64,000 nt of DNA from Phycisphaerales bacterium (GCA_020849615.1 JADLFW010000006.1:1-64000); one strand, 5' to 3'. Counted from the first letter of the stretch, positions 52,362 to 60,884 are shown. Numbers and translations are program-made. The notes: a model not told the origin generated them from the sequence alone.

Positions 52362-52559
52362 TCAGTCGCGGTTCTTGCTGTCGGAGCCGCCCCGGGCCGT
52401 GCTCTCGGCCCTGGGCTCGCCCGTGATGGCCTTCTTGGTCGCCGCGCTCGCATCGCTGATGTCCTCGCCGACACCCTCAACCGTGTTGCACCCCCAGGTC
52501 AGCAGCACGGCGACCACCACCGAAACACTCCCCACGATCCGGATCATTCTGCGGTCCAT
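52362..52559 (-). CDS. small entericidin-like lipoprotein
   Basis: A 65-aa lipoprotein: charged 'MDRRMIR', hydrophobic 'IVGSVSVVVAVLLTWGC' with lipobox, then 'NTVEGVGEDISDAS', which resembles the mature core of entericidin A/B peptides ('CNTxxGxGxDI'). The rest is a hydrophilic Ser/Gly-rich tail. Entericidins are tiny membrane lipoproteins linked to toxin-antidote behaviour under stress in enterobacteria; function here is unknown. GGAGG lies 4 nt before the ATG at 52559. It lies 28 nt upstream of the SDR gene on the same strand and 45 nt downstream of murJ. Confidence 0.75.
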   Translation of the reverse strand: MDRRMIRIVGSVSVVVAVLLTWGCNTVEGVGEDISDASAATKKAITGEPRAESTARGGSDSKNRD

Positions 52560-52604
52560 GAGTCCTCCAGCCAACTTCTCACCATCGATACGCGCATCCC
52601 CCTC

Positions 52605-54269
52605 TCACTCGCCCATCGCCGCCGCGATCTCATCCCCATCGCCGGGCCGCGGCCCGCGCTCGCGGTGCAGCAGCCAGCCCAGCTCCGGCGTCCGCAGCAC
52701 CTTCGAACCCGCCAGGTACGCGGCGGCGCCGACCATGCACAGCCCCGCCGTCCGGGCCAGGTGGCCGGGCCAGGTCGCGGCGGCGGGCCATGCCCACATA
52801 ACACCCGCGACCGCGATCGCCATCAGCGCCACCGCAACGACAATGCGGACAACTCCCTTCACCGTCGGCGCGTCCAGCACCGCCACTCCCAGCTTCCGAT
52901 GCACCAGCGCCCCCAGCGTCACGCACTGGATCATCGCGGCGATGCTCGTCGCCCACGCCAGCCCGGCCTCCCGCAGCCACCAGATCAGGATGAGGTTCAG
53001 GGCCAGGTTCAGCAACACCATGCCGACCGCGACCTTCATCGGCGTCCGCGTGTCGCCCCGGGCGTAGAACGCCCGCGTGAAGACATGGTTCAGCGAGTAG
53101 GCCCACACCGCCGGGCCGTAGCCCAGCAGCACCGCCGCCGACCGCGCCACCGCGGCCGAGTTGAACCCGCCCCCGCCCGAGTACGTCACCGCCATCAACG
53201 GATCCCGCACCAGCGCCAGCCCGGCGCTGGCGGGCAGCCCGATGTACAGCGACAGCCGGACGCCCCGGCGCAGGGTTTCCACGAACTGCCCGGGCTCATC
53301 GGCGTGCCGCGAGAGCATCGGAAAGACCGCCGTCGCGACCGCGATCCCGAAGACCCCCAGCGGGAACTGGTACAGCCGCTGCGCCGCCGTCAGGATGATG
53401 CCGGAGGCTTCGTCGAGCGGGTACGCACGGCCCAGCACGGTCGGGCCGACCCAGTTGGGCCACATCGCGACCGCCAGGTCCACCAGCGAGGCGATCTGCA
53501 GCGTGCCCAGCCCGATCATCACCGGCACGAACCGCCTCAGCATGGTGCGCGTGATGCCCCAGGCCAGTTGGGTGTCGCGCCGCCAGCGGATGTGGGGCTT
53601 CAGCAGCCTCACGAACCAGATCACCTGCGTCAGACCCGAGAGCACCGTGGCGATCCCGATCGCGTACGCCGCTGTCCGGTCCCCGGCCCGCCCCATCGCC
53701 AGGTACACCCCCGCCACGGCGATGATGAACCCGTTCAGGGTCAGCGGGCCGGAGGCGGCCGGGCCGAACTTGCCGTGCACCTGCAGCATCCCGCCCAGGA
53801 TCGCCGCGATGCACACCAGCGGCATGAACGGCAGCATCAGCATGATGAGCTGCAGCGACAGCACCCGGGCCGCGCCGCCCGGCGCGATCAGCAGGATCGC
53901 CAGCAGCGCCAGCTCGATCAGCAGCGTCAGTACGCCCGTCACCAGCGCGAGGAGCCCGACTGTCAGCGAGGCGAACCGGTCCGCCAGCTCCGGATCGTGC
54001 TTGATCGCCCGCGTGTACTCGGGGATGAACGCCGCCGAGAGCGCCCCCTCGCCGAACAGCCGGCGGAACATGTTGGGGATCGCAAAGCCCGCCGAGAACG
54101 CCGACCCCAGCGCGGTGGCCTTGAACAGGCGGACGACCAGGACCTCCCGCAGCAGCCCCCCGAACCGCGACACCAGCGTCACCCCGGACACCACGCGGAC
54201 CGCCCGGGCCAGCCCGGTCGCTCCGGTCGCCGCCGCTCCTCCTTGTCTCCTTGCATTTTCGGCGTCCAT
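52605..54269 (-). CDS. murJ: lipid II flippase MurJ (MviN family)
   Basis: A 554-aa polytopic membrane protein with about 14 helices. Family motifs: 'RVVSGVTLVSRFGGLLREVLVVRLFKAT' at the N-terminus, 'SAFSAGFAIPNMFRRLFGEGALSAAFIPEYTR' near 55-87, 'LGRAYPLDEASGIILTAAQRLYQFPLGVFGIAVATAVFPMLSRH' near 280-325 and 'FYARGDTRTPMKVAVGMVLLN' near 407. MurJ flips lipid-linked peptidoglycan precursors across the inner membrane, so this lineage retains peptidoglycan synthesis. The length is slightly above the usual 510-530 aa because of a polar C-terminal tail. Confidence 0.93.
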   Translation of the reverse strand: MDAENARRQGGAAATGATGLARAVRVVSGVTLVSRFGGLLREVLVVRLFKATALGSAFSAGFAIPNMFRRLFGEGALSAAFIPEYTRAIKHDPELADRFASLTVGLLALVTGVLTLLIELALLAILLIAPGGAARVLSLQLIMLMLPFMPLVCIAAILGGMLQVHGKFGPAASGPLTLNGFIIAVAGVYLAMGRAGDRTAAYAIGIATVLSGLTQVIWFVRLLKPHIRWRRDTQLAWGITRTMLRRFVPVMIGLGTLQIASLVDLAVAMWPNWVGPTVLGRAYPLDEASGIILTAAQRLYQFPLGVFGIAVATAVFPMLSRHADEPGQFVETLRRGVRLSLYIGLPASAGLALVRDPLMAVTYSGGGGFNSAAVARSAAVLLGYGPAVWAYSLNHVFTRAFYARGDTRTPMKVAVGMVLLNLALNLILIWWLREAGLAWATSIAAMIQCVTLGALVHRKLGVAVLDAPTVKGVVRIVVAVALMAIAVAGVMWAWPAAATWPGHLARTAGLCMVGAAAYLAGSKVLRTPELGWLLHRERGPRPGDGDEIAAAMGE

Positions 54270-54439
54270 GCCGGGCCAGAGCGTACCACGCCGGGATCGA
54301 AGGGGCAGCCGGGCCCAGGGACCCGCCCCCGGGGGTCTAGACTGTTCCGCCGGGCCGGGTCATGCAACCCTGGCCCCGGGCAAGACGAATGGCGCATGGT
54401 GAGCGCCGGGCCGGGGGGCGGCGGAGGAGCCACGGAAGC

Positions 54440-54823
54440 ATGCTCACAATCAACACCCACACCGACGAGGCGTCCAAGGCCATCGTGGTGTCCCTCTGCG
54501 GCGACGCCGGCATGGCCGAACTCGACCTCCTCGATGCCGGCCTCAAAAAGGTCGTCGCGCTGCGGCCGACGCTCGCCATCATCGACCTTGCGGGCCTCAA
54601 GTTCGCCTCCAGCATCGCCCTGGGCAAGCTCATCGACTTCCACCGCGGCATGACCCGCCACGGCGGCCGCGTCATCCTGGCCGGCGCGGGCCTGAACGTC
54701 AGCAACGTCATCCGGGCCTCCCGACTCGACCAGTTCTTCGAGATCTACGCCAACGTCCGCGAGGCCCTCGGCGAAGCCGCCGCCACCGCCAAGGCGCTGG
54801 GGTTCGAAGGCCTGGGACACTGA
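54440..54823 (+). CDS. STAS-domain (anti-sigma-factor antagonist-like) protein
   Basis: A 127-aa STAS fold: 'AIVVSLCGDAGMAELDLLDAGLKKVV', then 'LAIIDLAGLKFASSIALGKLIDFHRGM', equivalent to the phosphorylated-Ser loop of SpoIIAA ('DxSxLxFxDSSGLG'); here the Asp before Ser-Ser is Ala and the following Gly is Ile, but the Ser pair remains. The C-terminus is 'VILAGAGLNVSNVIRASRLDQFFEIY'. It probably binds a partner such as an anti-sigma kinase; none is adjacent. The ATG at 54440 is preferred because the fold begins there. Its stop codon lies inside the 16-bp repeat that follows. Confidence 0.83.
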   Translation: MLTINTHTDEASKAIVVSLCGDAGMAELDLLDAGLKKVVALRPTLAIIDLAGLKFASSIALGKLIDFHRGMTRHGGRVILAGAGLNVSNVIRASRLDQFFEIYANVREALGEAAATAKALGFEGLGH

Positions 54824-54866
54824 TCCCCTGCCCGACTGATCCTCTGCCCGACTGATCCCCTGCCCG
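54819..54866. repeat. three tandem copies of a 16-bp unit
   Basis: ACTGATCCCCTGCCCG occurs three times head to tail (54819-54834, 54835-54850, 54851-54866), the middle copy with one change (CCTC). The TGA of the first copy is the stop of the STAS gene. The array ends 14 nt before the next start codon. Confidence 0.92.
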
Positions 54867-54880
54867 GTAGACTCGCGGTC

Positions 54881-55582
54881 ATGCCTCCCCGGACCTCAAC
54901 CCGCCGCAGCGCCCCCCGCCCCCATAAAGTCGCCGCAGGCGCCCCAGCGAACCGGAAAGCGGCTACGAAACCGCGACCTACATCCGCCGCGAAGACCAAA
55001 CGCCGCGTCGTACCCCCCGCGACCGAGGGCGCCCGGGCCGCCCGGATGAGCGATGAAGTGGTGCAGCGAGCGACGGGCCGGGACTGGGCCGCGTGGTTTT
55101 CCCTCCTCGATGCGCGCGGCGCCGCCTCCATGGCCCACGCCGCCATCGCCCGCCTCACCGCTTCGCAGGGGGCGGCGCCTTGGTGGTCGCAGATGGTGGC
55201 CGTCGCGTACGAGCGGGCCCGCGGCCTGCGCGATGTCCACCAGAAGTCCGATGGGTACTCCGCCTCCTGCTCCCGGACGATCGCCGTGAGCGCCGGTAAG
55301 GCTTACAGCGCCTGGAAGGAGGCCCGGAAGCGGTCGGCGTGGCTCCCGGGCCCGGTGGCGATCCGCACCGCGAGCCCCGGCAAGCGGCTGCGCTTCAACT
55401 GGCCCGTCGATGGGCGCGACACTTCAGTGGAAGTGCACTTCTGGCCCAAAGGCCCGGACCGGGTCCAGATCGCCATCCAGCACGGCAAGCTCGCCGGTCG
55501 CGATGAGTTCAACCGGATGAAGGCTTTCTGGGGCGAGCGACTGGATGTCCTCCGCGACCGCCTGGAGCGAGCAGCCCGCTGA
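54881..55582 (+). CDS. DUF4287 protein with basic N-terminus
   Basis: A 233-aa protein. Residues 1-55 are Arg/Lys/Ala/Pro-rich, like a disordered DNA- or RNA-contacting tail. Residues about 57-125 match the DUF4287 pattern: 'RATGRDWAAWFSLLDARGAASMAHAAIARL' and 'WWSQMVAVAYERARGLRDVHQKSDGYSASCSRTI'. Residues about 130-230 resemble a short SRPBCC/AHSA1-like segment ('GKRLRFNWPVDGRDTSVEVHFWPKGPDRVQIAIQHGKL'). The function of the family is not established. The start at 54881 follows the 16-bp repeats closely with no clear Shine-Dalgarno, so a downstream start at the DUF4287 Met (near 55046) is possible. Confidence 0.72.
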   Translation: MPPRTSTRRSAPRPHKVAAGAPANRKAATKPRPTSAAKTKRRVVPPATEGARAARMSDEVVQRATGRDWAAWFSLLDARGAASMAHAAIARLTASQGAAPWWSQMVAVAYERARGLRDVHQKSDGYSASCSRTIAVSAGKAYSAWKEARKRSAWLPGPVAIRTASPGKRLRFNWPVDGRDTSVEVHFWPKGPDRVQIAIQHGKLAGRDEFNRMKAFWGERLDVLRDRLERAAR

Positions 55583-55670
55583 CCCACAGGATTGAGGGTG
55601 CAAGTTAGCACACGTAAATGTGGGCAATTCGCTGTGATTTGCGGGGCTTTCTGCGGTAAGCTCCTGTGGG
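55583..55670 (+). promoter_or_regulatory. candidate structured element before the CBS gene
   Basis: CCCACAGGA (55583-55591) pairs perfectly with TCCTGTGGG (55662-55670) and encloses 70 nt with an internal GTGC-aagtta-GCAC hairpin. It begins immediately after the DUF4287 stop and ends about 100 nt before the CBS-protein start. It lacks a T-run, so it is not a simple terminator. The role is unknown. Confidence 0.35.
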
Positions 55671-55773
55671 CCCGATGGGTACGAAATCGGGCGGATCGCG
55701 CCGGCGGCCTTCGGCTGTACGGAAGGCGCGGGGTTGCCGGTGTGCCGCTGAATCCGGGCGGAAGGAGCCGCAC

Positions 55774-56244
55774 ATGTCAACCGTCGAGTTCATCCTGCGT
55801 CGGAAGGGCCGCGAAGTGGTGAGCACATCGCCGGAGGCGACCGTGCTGGATGCCGCGCGGGAGATGAACACCCACCGGATCGGATCCCTGGTTGTGGTGG
55901 CCGCTGGCGCGGCGGCCACGACCGGAACCAGCAAGGGACCTGGCACCGTCATCGGTATCGTGACCGAGCGCGACATCCTGACGCGCGTGGTGGCATCGGA
56001 GCGCGATCCCCGCCGGACGCGGGTGCGCGATGTCATGACCTCCCCCGTGACGTTCTGCACACCGCAGACTCCGGTCGCGGAGCTGCGCGACACCATGACG
56101 ACGCAGCGGATCCGCCATGTCCCGGTATGGTGCGAGAACCGCGGGCTTTGCGGCCTGGTGTCCATCGGCGATCTCAACGCCGTGGAGGCCGAGTCGATGG
56201 TGCAGACGATCCACGCGCTCGAGGAATACATCGTGCGCGGGTGA
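55774..56244 (+). CDS. CBS-domain pair protein
   Basis: A 156-aa cytoplasmic protein made of two CBS motifs. The first is 'VVSTSPEATVLDAAREMNTHRIGSLVVV', a Gly/Thr-rich loop of about 15 residues, then 'TVIGIVTERDILTRVV'. The second is 'VRDVMTSPVTFCTPQTPVAELRDTMTTQRIRHVPVW', then 'GLVSIGDLNAVEAE'. Such pairs bind adenine nucleotides (AMP, ATP or SAM) and usually regulate a partner; none is fused or adjacent here. AAGGAG lies 7 nt before the ATG at 55774, which is clearly better than the upstream open frame. A structured region precedes the gene. Confidence 0.88.
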   Translation: MSTVEFILRRKGREVVSTSPEATVLDAAREMNTHRIGSLVVVAAGAAATTGTSKGPGTVIGIVTERDILTRVVASERDPRRTRVRDVMTSPVTFCTPQTPVAELRDTMTTQRIRHVPVWCENRGLCGLVSIGDLNAVEAESMVQTIHALEEYIVRG

Positions 56245-56284
56245 CCCCGGTTGCCACGCTGCCGGCACAGCGGTCCCAGGGCCG

Positions 56285-57301
56285 TCAGTGGCGGGCGGTG
56301 GGCCTGTTCAGCTTGGCGGCCATCCGCTCGCGGGACGGGATGCGCAGTTTCCGCGCGAGGCCCACCACCTCGAGCCCGCGGATCACGAGGTAGCTGGCAT
56401 CGAACTCCCACCACCGCAGGCCGTGCCGGGCCGAGGTCGGGAAGGCGTGGTGGTTGTTGTGCCACCCCTCGCCGAACGCCAGCACGCCGAAGACCGCGTT
56501 GTTGCGGCTGTGATCGTGGCTGCGGAAGGTCCGCGTGCCCCACAGGTGGCAGGCGGAGTTGATGCTCCAGGTCACATGGTGGACCAGGAGCAGCCGGGCC
56601 AGCCCTCCCCAGAGCAGGCCCAGCAGGGCGCCGGTCCACGTGCCCGTCACGGCCCCCGCGATGCCCGCGGGGATCAGCAGCCCCAGCGCGACCCACAGCG
56701 GGAACAGGTTGCTGATGGTTCGCACCAGCGGGTCGGACCTCAGGTCGGCAACGTACCTGGCGTTGTCGGCGGGTTCTGCGGCGAAGAACCACCCCATGTG
56801 GGCGTGGATTGCGCCCTTGATCCGGGCGAGGATTCCCGCGCCGTGCAGGTGGGGAGAGTGCGGGTCGTGGTCCCGGTCGCTGTGCTGGTGGTGCCGGCGG
56901 TGGTTGGCGACCCACTTCAGCAGCGGGCCCTCCGCGGACATGGAGCCGAGGATCCCCCACACGGCGGTCATGACCGGGCCCGTCTCGAAGGATTTGTGCG
57001 TGAACAGACGGTGGAATCCGACCGTGACGCCCAGGCCGGTCAGGATGTACCCCCCCAGCAGGAGCGAAAGGTGCAGCCAACTGAACCCCACACCCCACAG
57101 GGTGTAGATCGCGGCGATGAGGCCGAGAAAGGGCACCACGATGAACAGGAAGGTCAGGGTCTGAGACCACCACGGCGGGCGGACCATCAGGCCGTCGTCA
57201 TCATCGAGCGTGATATCCGTGAGGTCGGGAGCAACCGCGGTCAGCGGTGCGATGGGTTCGAGGACGGACGTGGGCTGTTCAGGAAGTTCGATAGTCGGCA
57301 T
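56285..57301 (-). CDS. acyl-CoA/fatty-acid desaturase
   Basis: A 338-aa membrane di-iron desaturase of the delta-9 type, which introduces a double bond into acyl chains. The three histidine boxes are visible: HRLFTH near residue 97, HRRHHQH near 135 and HNNHH near 282. Four hydrophobic helices are arranged in two pairs ('LTFLFIVVPFLGLIAAIYTLW', 'LLLGGYILTGLGVTVGF', 'LWVALGLLIPAGIAGAVTG', 'ALLGLLWGGLARLLLVHHVTW'). The N-terminal 35 residues are acidic and soluble. An upstream promoter with a spacer hairpin suggests regulation, possibly by temperature or lipid state (inference). Confidence 0.92.
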   Translation of the reverse strand: MPTIELPEQPTSVLEPIAPLTAVAPDLTDITLDDDDGLMVRPPWWSQTLTFLFIVVPFLGLIAAIYTLWGVGFSWLHLSLLLGGYILTGLGVTVGFHRLFTHKSFETGPVMTAVWGILGSMSAEGPLLKWVANHRRHHQHSDRDHDPHSPHLHGAGILARIKGAIHAHMGWFFAAEPADNARYVADLRSDPLVRTISNLFPLWVALGLLIPAGIAGAVTGTWTGALLGLLWGGLARLLLVHHVTWSINSACHLWGTRTFRSHDHSRNNAVFGVLAFGEGWHNNHHAFPTSARHGLRWWEFDASYLVIRGLEVVGLARKLRIPSRERMAAKLNRPTARH

Positions 57302-57336
57302 TCGGTGCTCGCGGGACTAAAAAAGGATGACTACGC

Positions 57337-57367
57337 ACTATAGCGGGAGCCGGGCCGCTCCCTGCAA
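57337..57367 (-). promoter_or_regulatory. putative desaturase promoter
   Basis: On the minus strand: TTGCAG (57362-57367), a 19-nt spacer and TATAGT (57337-57342), about 36 nt before the ATG. The spacer contains a 6-bp inverted repeat GGGAGC/GCTCCC (57345-57362). The long spacer is unusual and may need an activator. Confidence 0.4.
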
Positions 57368-57469
57368 CCGCCCGGGCCCGGCCCGTCGGGCCGGGGGGCC
57401 CGCCGGCGGACGGCCCGGCGGCTTGGATTCGGTCAGACGCTGAAACGGGTTTCACCGGTCATCGTACAA

Positions 57470-57838
57470 ATGGGCATGAGCTCTGACTGGCAATGGCGCT
57501 GCGCCACGTGCGGACACACGGGCCCGGCCCGGGGTGTGTTCAGGATCGGGACTTCCGGGACAAGCCGCACCATCGGGCGCTGCGCGGGGTGCGGCCAATG
57601 GCGGGTTCTCGTGCTGGAAAGGACCGGTTCTTCGGCTCCCGCGTCTGCGGCCGATGCCGAATCGGACCGGACCTGGCTTGAGCTCACGGCGTATGTCTCG
57701 GAAGGCTCGATGACGGTGGATGTCGCGGAGCAGATCGCGCGGACCCGGGCCCGCGAGCCGCGCAAGCGGGAGGTGGCGGCCCAGGTCGCCGGCGGGGCTC
57801 TGATCCCCGAGGACGCCATCCGCCTTCTGCAGATCTGA
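57470..57838 (+). CDS. small zinc-ribbon protein
   Basis: A 122-aa protein. The first 45 residues contain two CxxC knuckles ('WRCATCGHTG' and 'GRCAGCGQWR'), which suggest a zinc ribbon. The rest is an acidic/Arg-rich helix region with 'DVAEQIARTRAREPRKREVAAQVAGG' and no known domain. It may bind nucleic acid or a protein partner. Starts at 57470 and 57476 are both ATG without a good Shine-Dalgarno. It is divergent from the desaturase. Confidence 0.65.
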   Translation: MGMSSDWQWRCATCGHTGPARGVFRIGTSGTSRTIGRCAGCGQWRVLVLERTGSSAPASAADAESDRTWLELTAYVSEGSMTVDVAEQIARTRAREPRKREVAAQVAGGALIPEDAIRLLQI

Positions 57839-57963
57839 TCACGACCTGGGCAATTCAGGGTCATTTCCCCCATCAGGTTCCACGGCCGGGACGGCCTAAG
57901 GAGCCCCTCCGGGGCCCTCGAAGGGGCCGGGCCGGCCCGGGGGCCCCGGGGTACGCTTTGGGG

Positions 57964-58353
57964 ATGATTCACCTGCGATTTCTGGCGGCGGCAATGCTGG
58001 CCGGGCTAATGGCCCTGGGCGGGTGTGCCACCAGCCGCGTTGATCAGCTTCACCGCAAGGCGGACCGTGTCGAAGCCAGTCTGAAGGGTGAGCAGCGGCG
58101 GGTGCTCGCCCTGACCTCCGCGGACCGGGCCCAGCGGCTGGATCATCTGAACTCCTTGCGGACCACGCTCTCGGCCGCGAACGTCGGGCTCGGCGCTGTG
58201 CCGCACCTGGTCGAGCCGGACAAGCGGGATGTCGCGTACGACGTGCTCGAGGAGGTGTACGACACGATCGAGTGGAACATCCCGCTGGGGCCCGGCGATG
58301 CCCAGCGGCCGCTCCCCAGCCGGTTCAGCAACGGCGTGCTGAAGCTCAACTGA
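57964..58353 (+). CDS. small lipoprotein of unknown function
   Basis: A 129-aa protein with a lipoprotein signal ('FLAAAMLAGLMALGGC', Cys near residue 21). A helical, charged domain follows, starting 'RVDQLHRKADRVEASLKGEQRRVLAL', which could form a coiled coil. It ends with 'EVYDTIEWNIPLGPGDAQRPLP'. No family is recognised. The ATG at 57964 is used (a TTG lies two codons upstream). The GNAT gene follows 75 nt downstream on the same strand, so the two may be co-transcribed. Confidence 0.7.
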   Translation: MIHLRFLAAAMLAGLMALGGCATSRVDQLHRKADRVEASLKGEQRRVLALTSADRAQRLDHLNSLRTTLSAANVGLGAVPHLVEPDKRDVAYDVLEEVYDTIEWNIPLGPGDAQRPLPSRFSNGVLKLN

Positions 58354-58428
58354 GACTTGGCTGTCTCTCCCCCGCCTCCCCTTTCTTCCTCCGTGGCCCG
58401 CAGTGTTGACCCTCTCGCAGGATTTTCG

Positions 58429-58935
58429 ATGGACCCGCACGGAATTCCTGGTCTGCGTCCGATCCGCCGGGAGGATGAGCCGGCGGTGATCTCGCTCATC
58501 GACCGCTGCTACCGCCAGTACGGGCTGATCCTCAACCTCGATGATGAATGCGAGCAGCACCTGCGCGACCCCGGCGCCTACTTCCGGTCACACGGCGGCG
58601 ACTTCTGGGTGGTGGATGACGGCGCCGGCGGGATCATGGGCACCGCCGCGCTCTACGTTCACTCGGACCGGCAGCCGGCGCTGGGCGAGCTCAAGTCGAT
58701 GTACGTTGACCCCGCGCGGCGCCGCCAGGGCCTGGGCAGCCGCCTTACCCGCATGGTGATGGCCCGCGCCCGGGCCGCCGGCTGCCGCGACATGGAACTG
58801 TGGTCCGACACGCGTTTCGACGCCGCCCATGCGATGTACGAATCGCTCGGCTTCCGGCGCATCGGCCGGCGCGACCTCGCCGATTCGAACAACTCCGCCG
58901 AGTTCGGATTCCGCCGGGCCCTGGACCCCGGCTGA
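58429..58935 (+). CDS. GNAT family N-acetyltransferase
   Basis: A 168-aa acetyltransferase. The fold opens with 'GLRPIRREDEPAVISLIDRCYRQYG'. The acetyl-CoA motif A is 'LKSMYVDPARRRQGLGSRLTRMVMARARAAG' (the R/QxxGxG/A loop, about residues 88-118). Motif B is 'MELWSDTRFDAAHAMYESLGFRRIGRRDL'. It transfers an acetyl group from acetyl-CoA to an amine of unknown identity. The ATG at 58429 is preferred because the fold begins there. It converges with the lipoprotein gene ending at 58942. Confidence 0.87.
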   Translation: MDPHGIPGLRPIRREDEPAVISLIDRCYRQYGLILNLDDECEQHLRDPGAYFRSHGGDFWVVDDGAGGIMGTAALYVHSDRQPALGELKSMYVDPARRRQGLGSRLTRMVMARARAAGCRDMELWSDTRFDAAHAMYESLGFRRIGRRDLADSNNSAEFGFRRALDPG

Positions 58936-58941
58936 CGGGCT

Positions 58942-59721
58942 TCAGTCCAGGACCTCGATCCCTGTCACCGGGTGGATCTCCCACGCCGTGCGCCGCCAGG
59001 TGAACGCGCCGCTCCTGGCGGTGTTGTCGGCCTCATCCACGTGATCCAGATCCCAGAACATCCAGCCGGTGAACCGCACCCGGTGGCCGATCAGCGTCTC
59101 GTGCAGGGTGGGCGTGGACCAGTCGACCCCCCGCGACGCCATGATGGCCCGCCAGCGCGGCGTCGTCTCCACGACGACGGGCCGGCGCGTGTCGCCCCGG
59201 CGCAGCACCACCTCGATGTGCGCATCGCGATCATCGGGGCCCTTGGCCCCGCAGTTGCAGGTCTCGACGCCGCCGACCTGCACATCCGTGACGTACCCCT
59301 CGATCACGGCGCCGTCGGTCACGCGGAAGCGGTTGGCATCGGAACCCTTCTTCATCAGCGCCGTCATTGTGATCGCGGGGTTGGTCTGGGCGGGAGTCGG
59401 CGCGGTCTCGCGGTTCTTCTGGCGGTTGCGCTCGCGGCGGGCCTCGGTGGTCGCTGTTCCTTCCGGAGGGCACGGCCCCGCTCGCGTGATCACGGAGGCC
59501 CCGGCCATCTCGCGGGCCTCGGCGAGTTCAGCTTCTTCGCCGCCGCGCTCGGTCCTCCCCACGATCCCCGCGTACCTCGGGTCATCGAAGAGTTCGAAGA
59601 CTTCCGTCTGCTCAGTCCGCTGCGCCTCCGCCGCCTGCTGGCCGGAGCCGCACCCGCTCAGCAGGCCCGGCACCAGGGACAGACCCAGCGTCCACGCGCC
59701 CTTCACGAGCCATCGATTCAT
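58942..59721 (-). CDS. putative lipoprotein of unknown function
   Basis: A 259-aa protein with a lipobox signal ('TLGLSLVPGLLSGCGSG', Cys near residue 24). A polar linker of about 100 residues rich in Glu, Ala and Thr follows. A C-terminal domain of about 135 residues has 'RFRVTDGAVIEGYVTDVQVGGVETCNCG' and 'RRPVVVETTPRWRAIM', ending in 'HRVRFTGWMFWDLDHVDEADNTARSGAFTWRRTAWEIHPVTGIEV', which reads as beta-rich. The Cys pair CNC and the closing 'W-E-I-H-P' motif resemble small OB-like hydrolase-associated domains, but I make no firm assignment. GAGGAG precedes the ATG. Confidence 0.68.
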   Translation of the reverse strand: MNRWLVKGAWTLGLSLVPGLLSGCGSGQQAAEAQRTEQTEVFELFDDPRYAGIVGRTERGGEEAELAEAREMAGASVITRAGPCPPEGTATTEARRERNRQKNRETAPTPAQTNPAITMTALMKKGSDANRFRVTDGAVIEGYVTDVQVGGVETCNCGAKGPDDRDAHIEVVLRRGDTRRPVVVETTPRWRAIMASRGVDWSTPTLHETLIGHRVRFTGWMFWDLDHVDEADNTARSGAFTWRRTAWEIHPVTGIEVLD

Positions 59722-59803
59722 GTCCGGCTCCTCTCTGGAATCAGCAGAGCCTACCCGACGGGATGGACGGCCCGCAAAGCGGCCCGGCGGCTACCGTCTT
59801 GGC

Positions 59804-60838
59804 GTGCCGCCGCCGCTGCTTGCCACCGATGAACGCGGGCTGGCCTGTGCCGCGGGCCGGTTCCACATCGACCCGTGGCGGCCCGCGCCCATCGCCGTCA
59901 TCACGCATGCCCACGCCGACCACGCCCGGGCCGGCTCGGGGCTGTACTACTGCGCGGCTTCGTGCGCGGGGCTGTTGCGGCGGCGGCTGGGCCCGGTGAA
60001 CATCCAGCCCCTGGCGTTCGGGGAGCGGGTGAAGCTCGGCGGTGTGTGGGTGTCGCTGCATCCCGCGGGACACGTGCTGGGATCGGCGCAGGCCCGCATC
60101 GAGGGCGCGGATGAGGTGTGGGTGGTCTCGGGGGACTACAAGCGGGCCCGCGATGACAGCTGCGAATCTTTCGAGGTCGTTGCCTGCGATGTCTTCATCA
60201 GCGAGGCGACCTTCGCCCTTCCCATCTACCGCTGGGATGAGCCCGGGCAGCTGATCGAGCAGGTCCTGTCATGGTGGCGGGCCAACCGCGAGCGGAACAT
60301 CGCGTCGGTGCTGATGGGCTACTCGCTGGGCAAGGCCCAGCGCATCCTCGCCGGGCTGTGGCGGGCCATGGCGCCCGCCGAGCGTGAACTCACCATCCAC
60401 CTGCACGGCGCGGTCGATGCCTTGATGGAACCGTACCGGGCCGCCGGAATCGCCATGCCCACGACCGCGAAGGTCGGCGAGGCCGAGGGCAAGAGGCGCG
60501 CGGATGCGGACCAGTTCCGCGGGGCGCTGGTCATCGCGCCGCCATCGGCGGCGGGGTCGCCGTGGATGCGGCGGTTCGGTGCGGATGCCGAGATTGGATT
60601 TGCATCGGGGTGGATGCGCGTGCGCGGAGCCCGGCGGCGCGGGGGGTACGACCGCGGGTTTGTCATCTCGGATCACGCCGACTGGCCCGACCTGCTCCGC
60701 ACCATCCGCGAAAGCGGGGCCCGGCGGGTGCTGGCGACGCACGGGTCTTCGGGCGTGCTGGCCCGGTATCTGAATGAGCAGGGTCTCGAGACGGGAGAAC
60801 TCGGCACGGCGTTCGGTGGAGAAGGAGAAGAGGATTGA
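59804..60838 (+). CDS. ligase-associated Mbl-fold DNA exonuclease
   Basis: A 344-aa metallo-beta-lactamase-fold protein. The metal motif is 'AVITHAHADHARAG' (HxHxDH, near residue 30), then 'HPAGHVLGSAQARIE' near 88, 'WVVSGDYKRA' near 106, and 'GFVISDHADWPDLL' near 288, ending with a beta-CASP-like 'VLATHGSSGVLARYL'. It matches the family of exonucleases (TIGR04122-like) encoded next to an ATP-dependent DNA ligase, which is exactly the gene 46 nt downstream. A role in a repair pathway is inferred from that pairing. The start is a GTG at 59804; the open frame upstream is the reverse of the lipoprotein gene. Confidence 0.85.
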   Translation: MPPPLLATDERGLACAAGRFHIDPWRPAPIAVITHAHADHARAGSGLYYCAASCAGLLRRRLGPVNIQPLAFGERVKLGGVWVSLHPAGHVLGSAQARIEGADEVWVVSGDYKRARDDSCESFEVVACDVFISEATFALPIYRWDEPGQLIEQVLSWWRANRERNIASVLMGYSLGKAQRILAGLWRAMAPAERELTIHLHGAVDALMEPYRAAGIAMPTTAKVGEAEGKRRADADQFRGALVIAPPSAAGSPWMRRFGADAEIGFASGWMRVRGARRRGGYDRGFVISDHADWPDLLRTIRESGARRVLATHGSSGVLARYLNEQGLETGELGTAFGGEGEED

Positions 60839-60884
60839 GCGCGATGGACGCGACTGATCGCCGGCCCGGCGGGCGGGCCCGGCC

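Noticed and set aside
57343..57361. Transcription terminator at the hairpin GGGAGC/GCTCCC
   Set aside because: No T-run follows in either direction and it lies between promoter-like hexamers.
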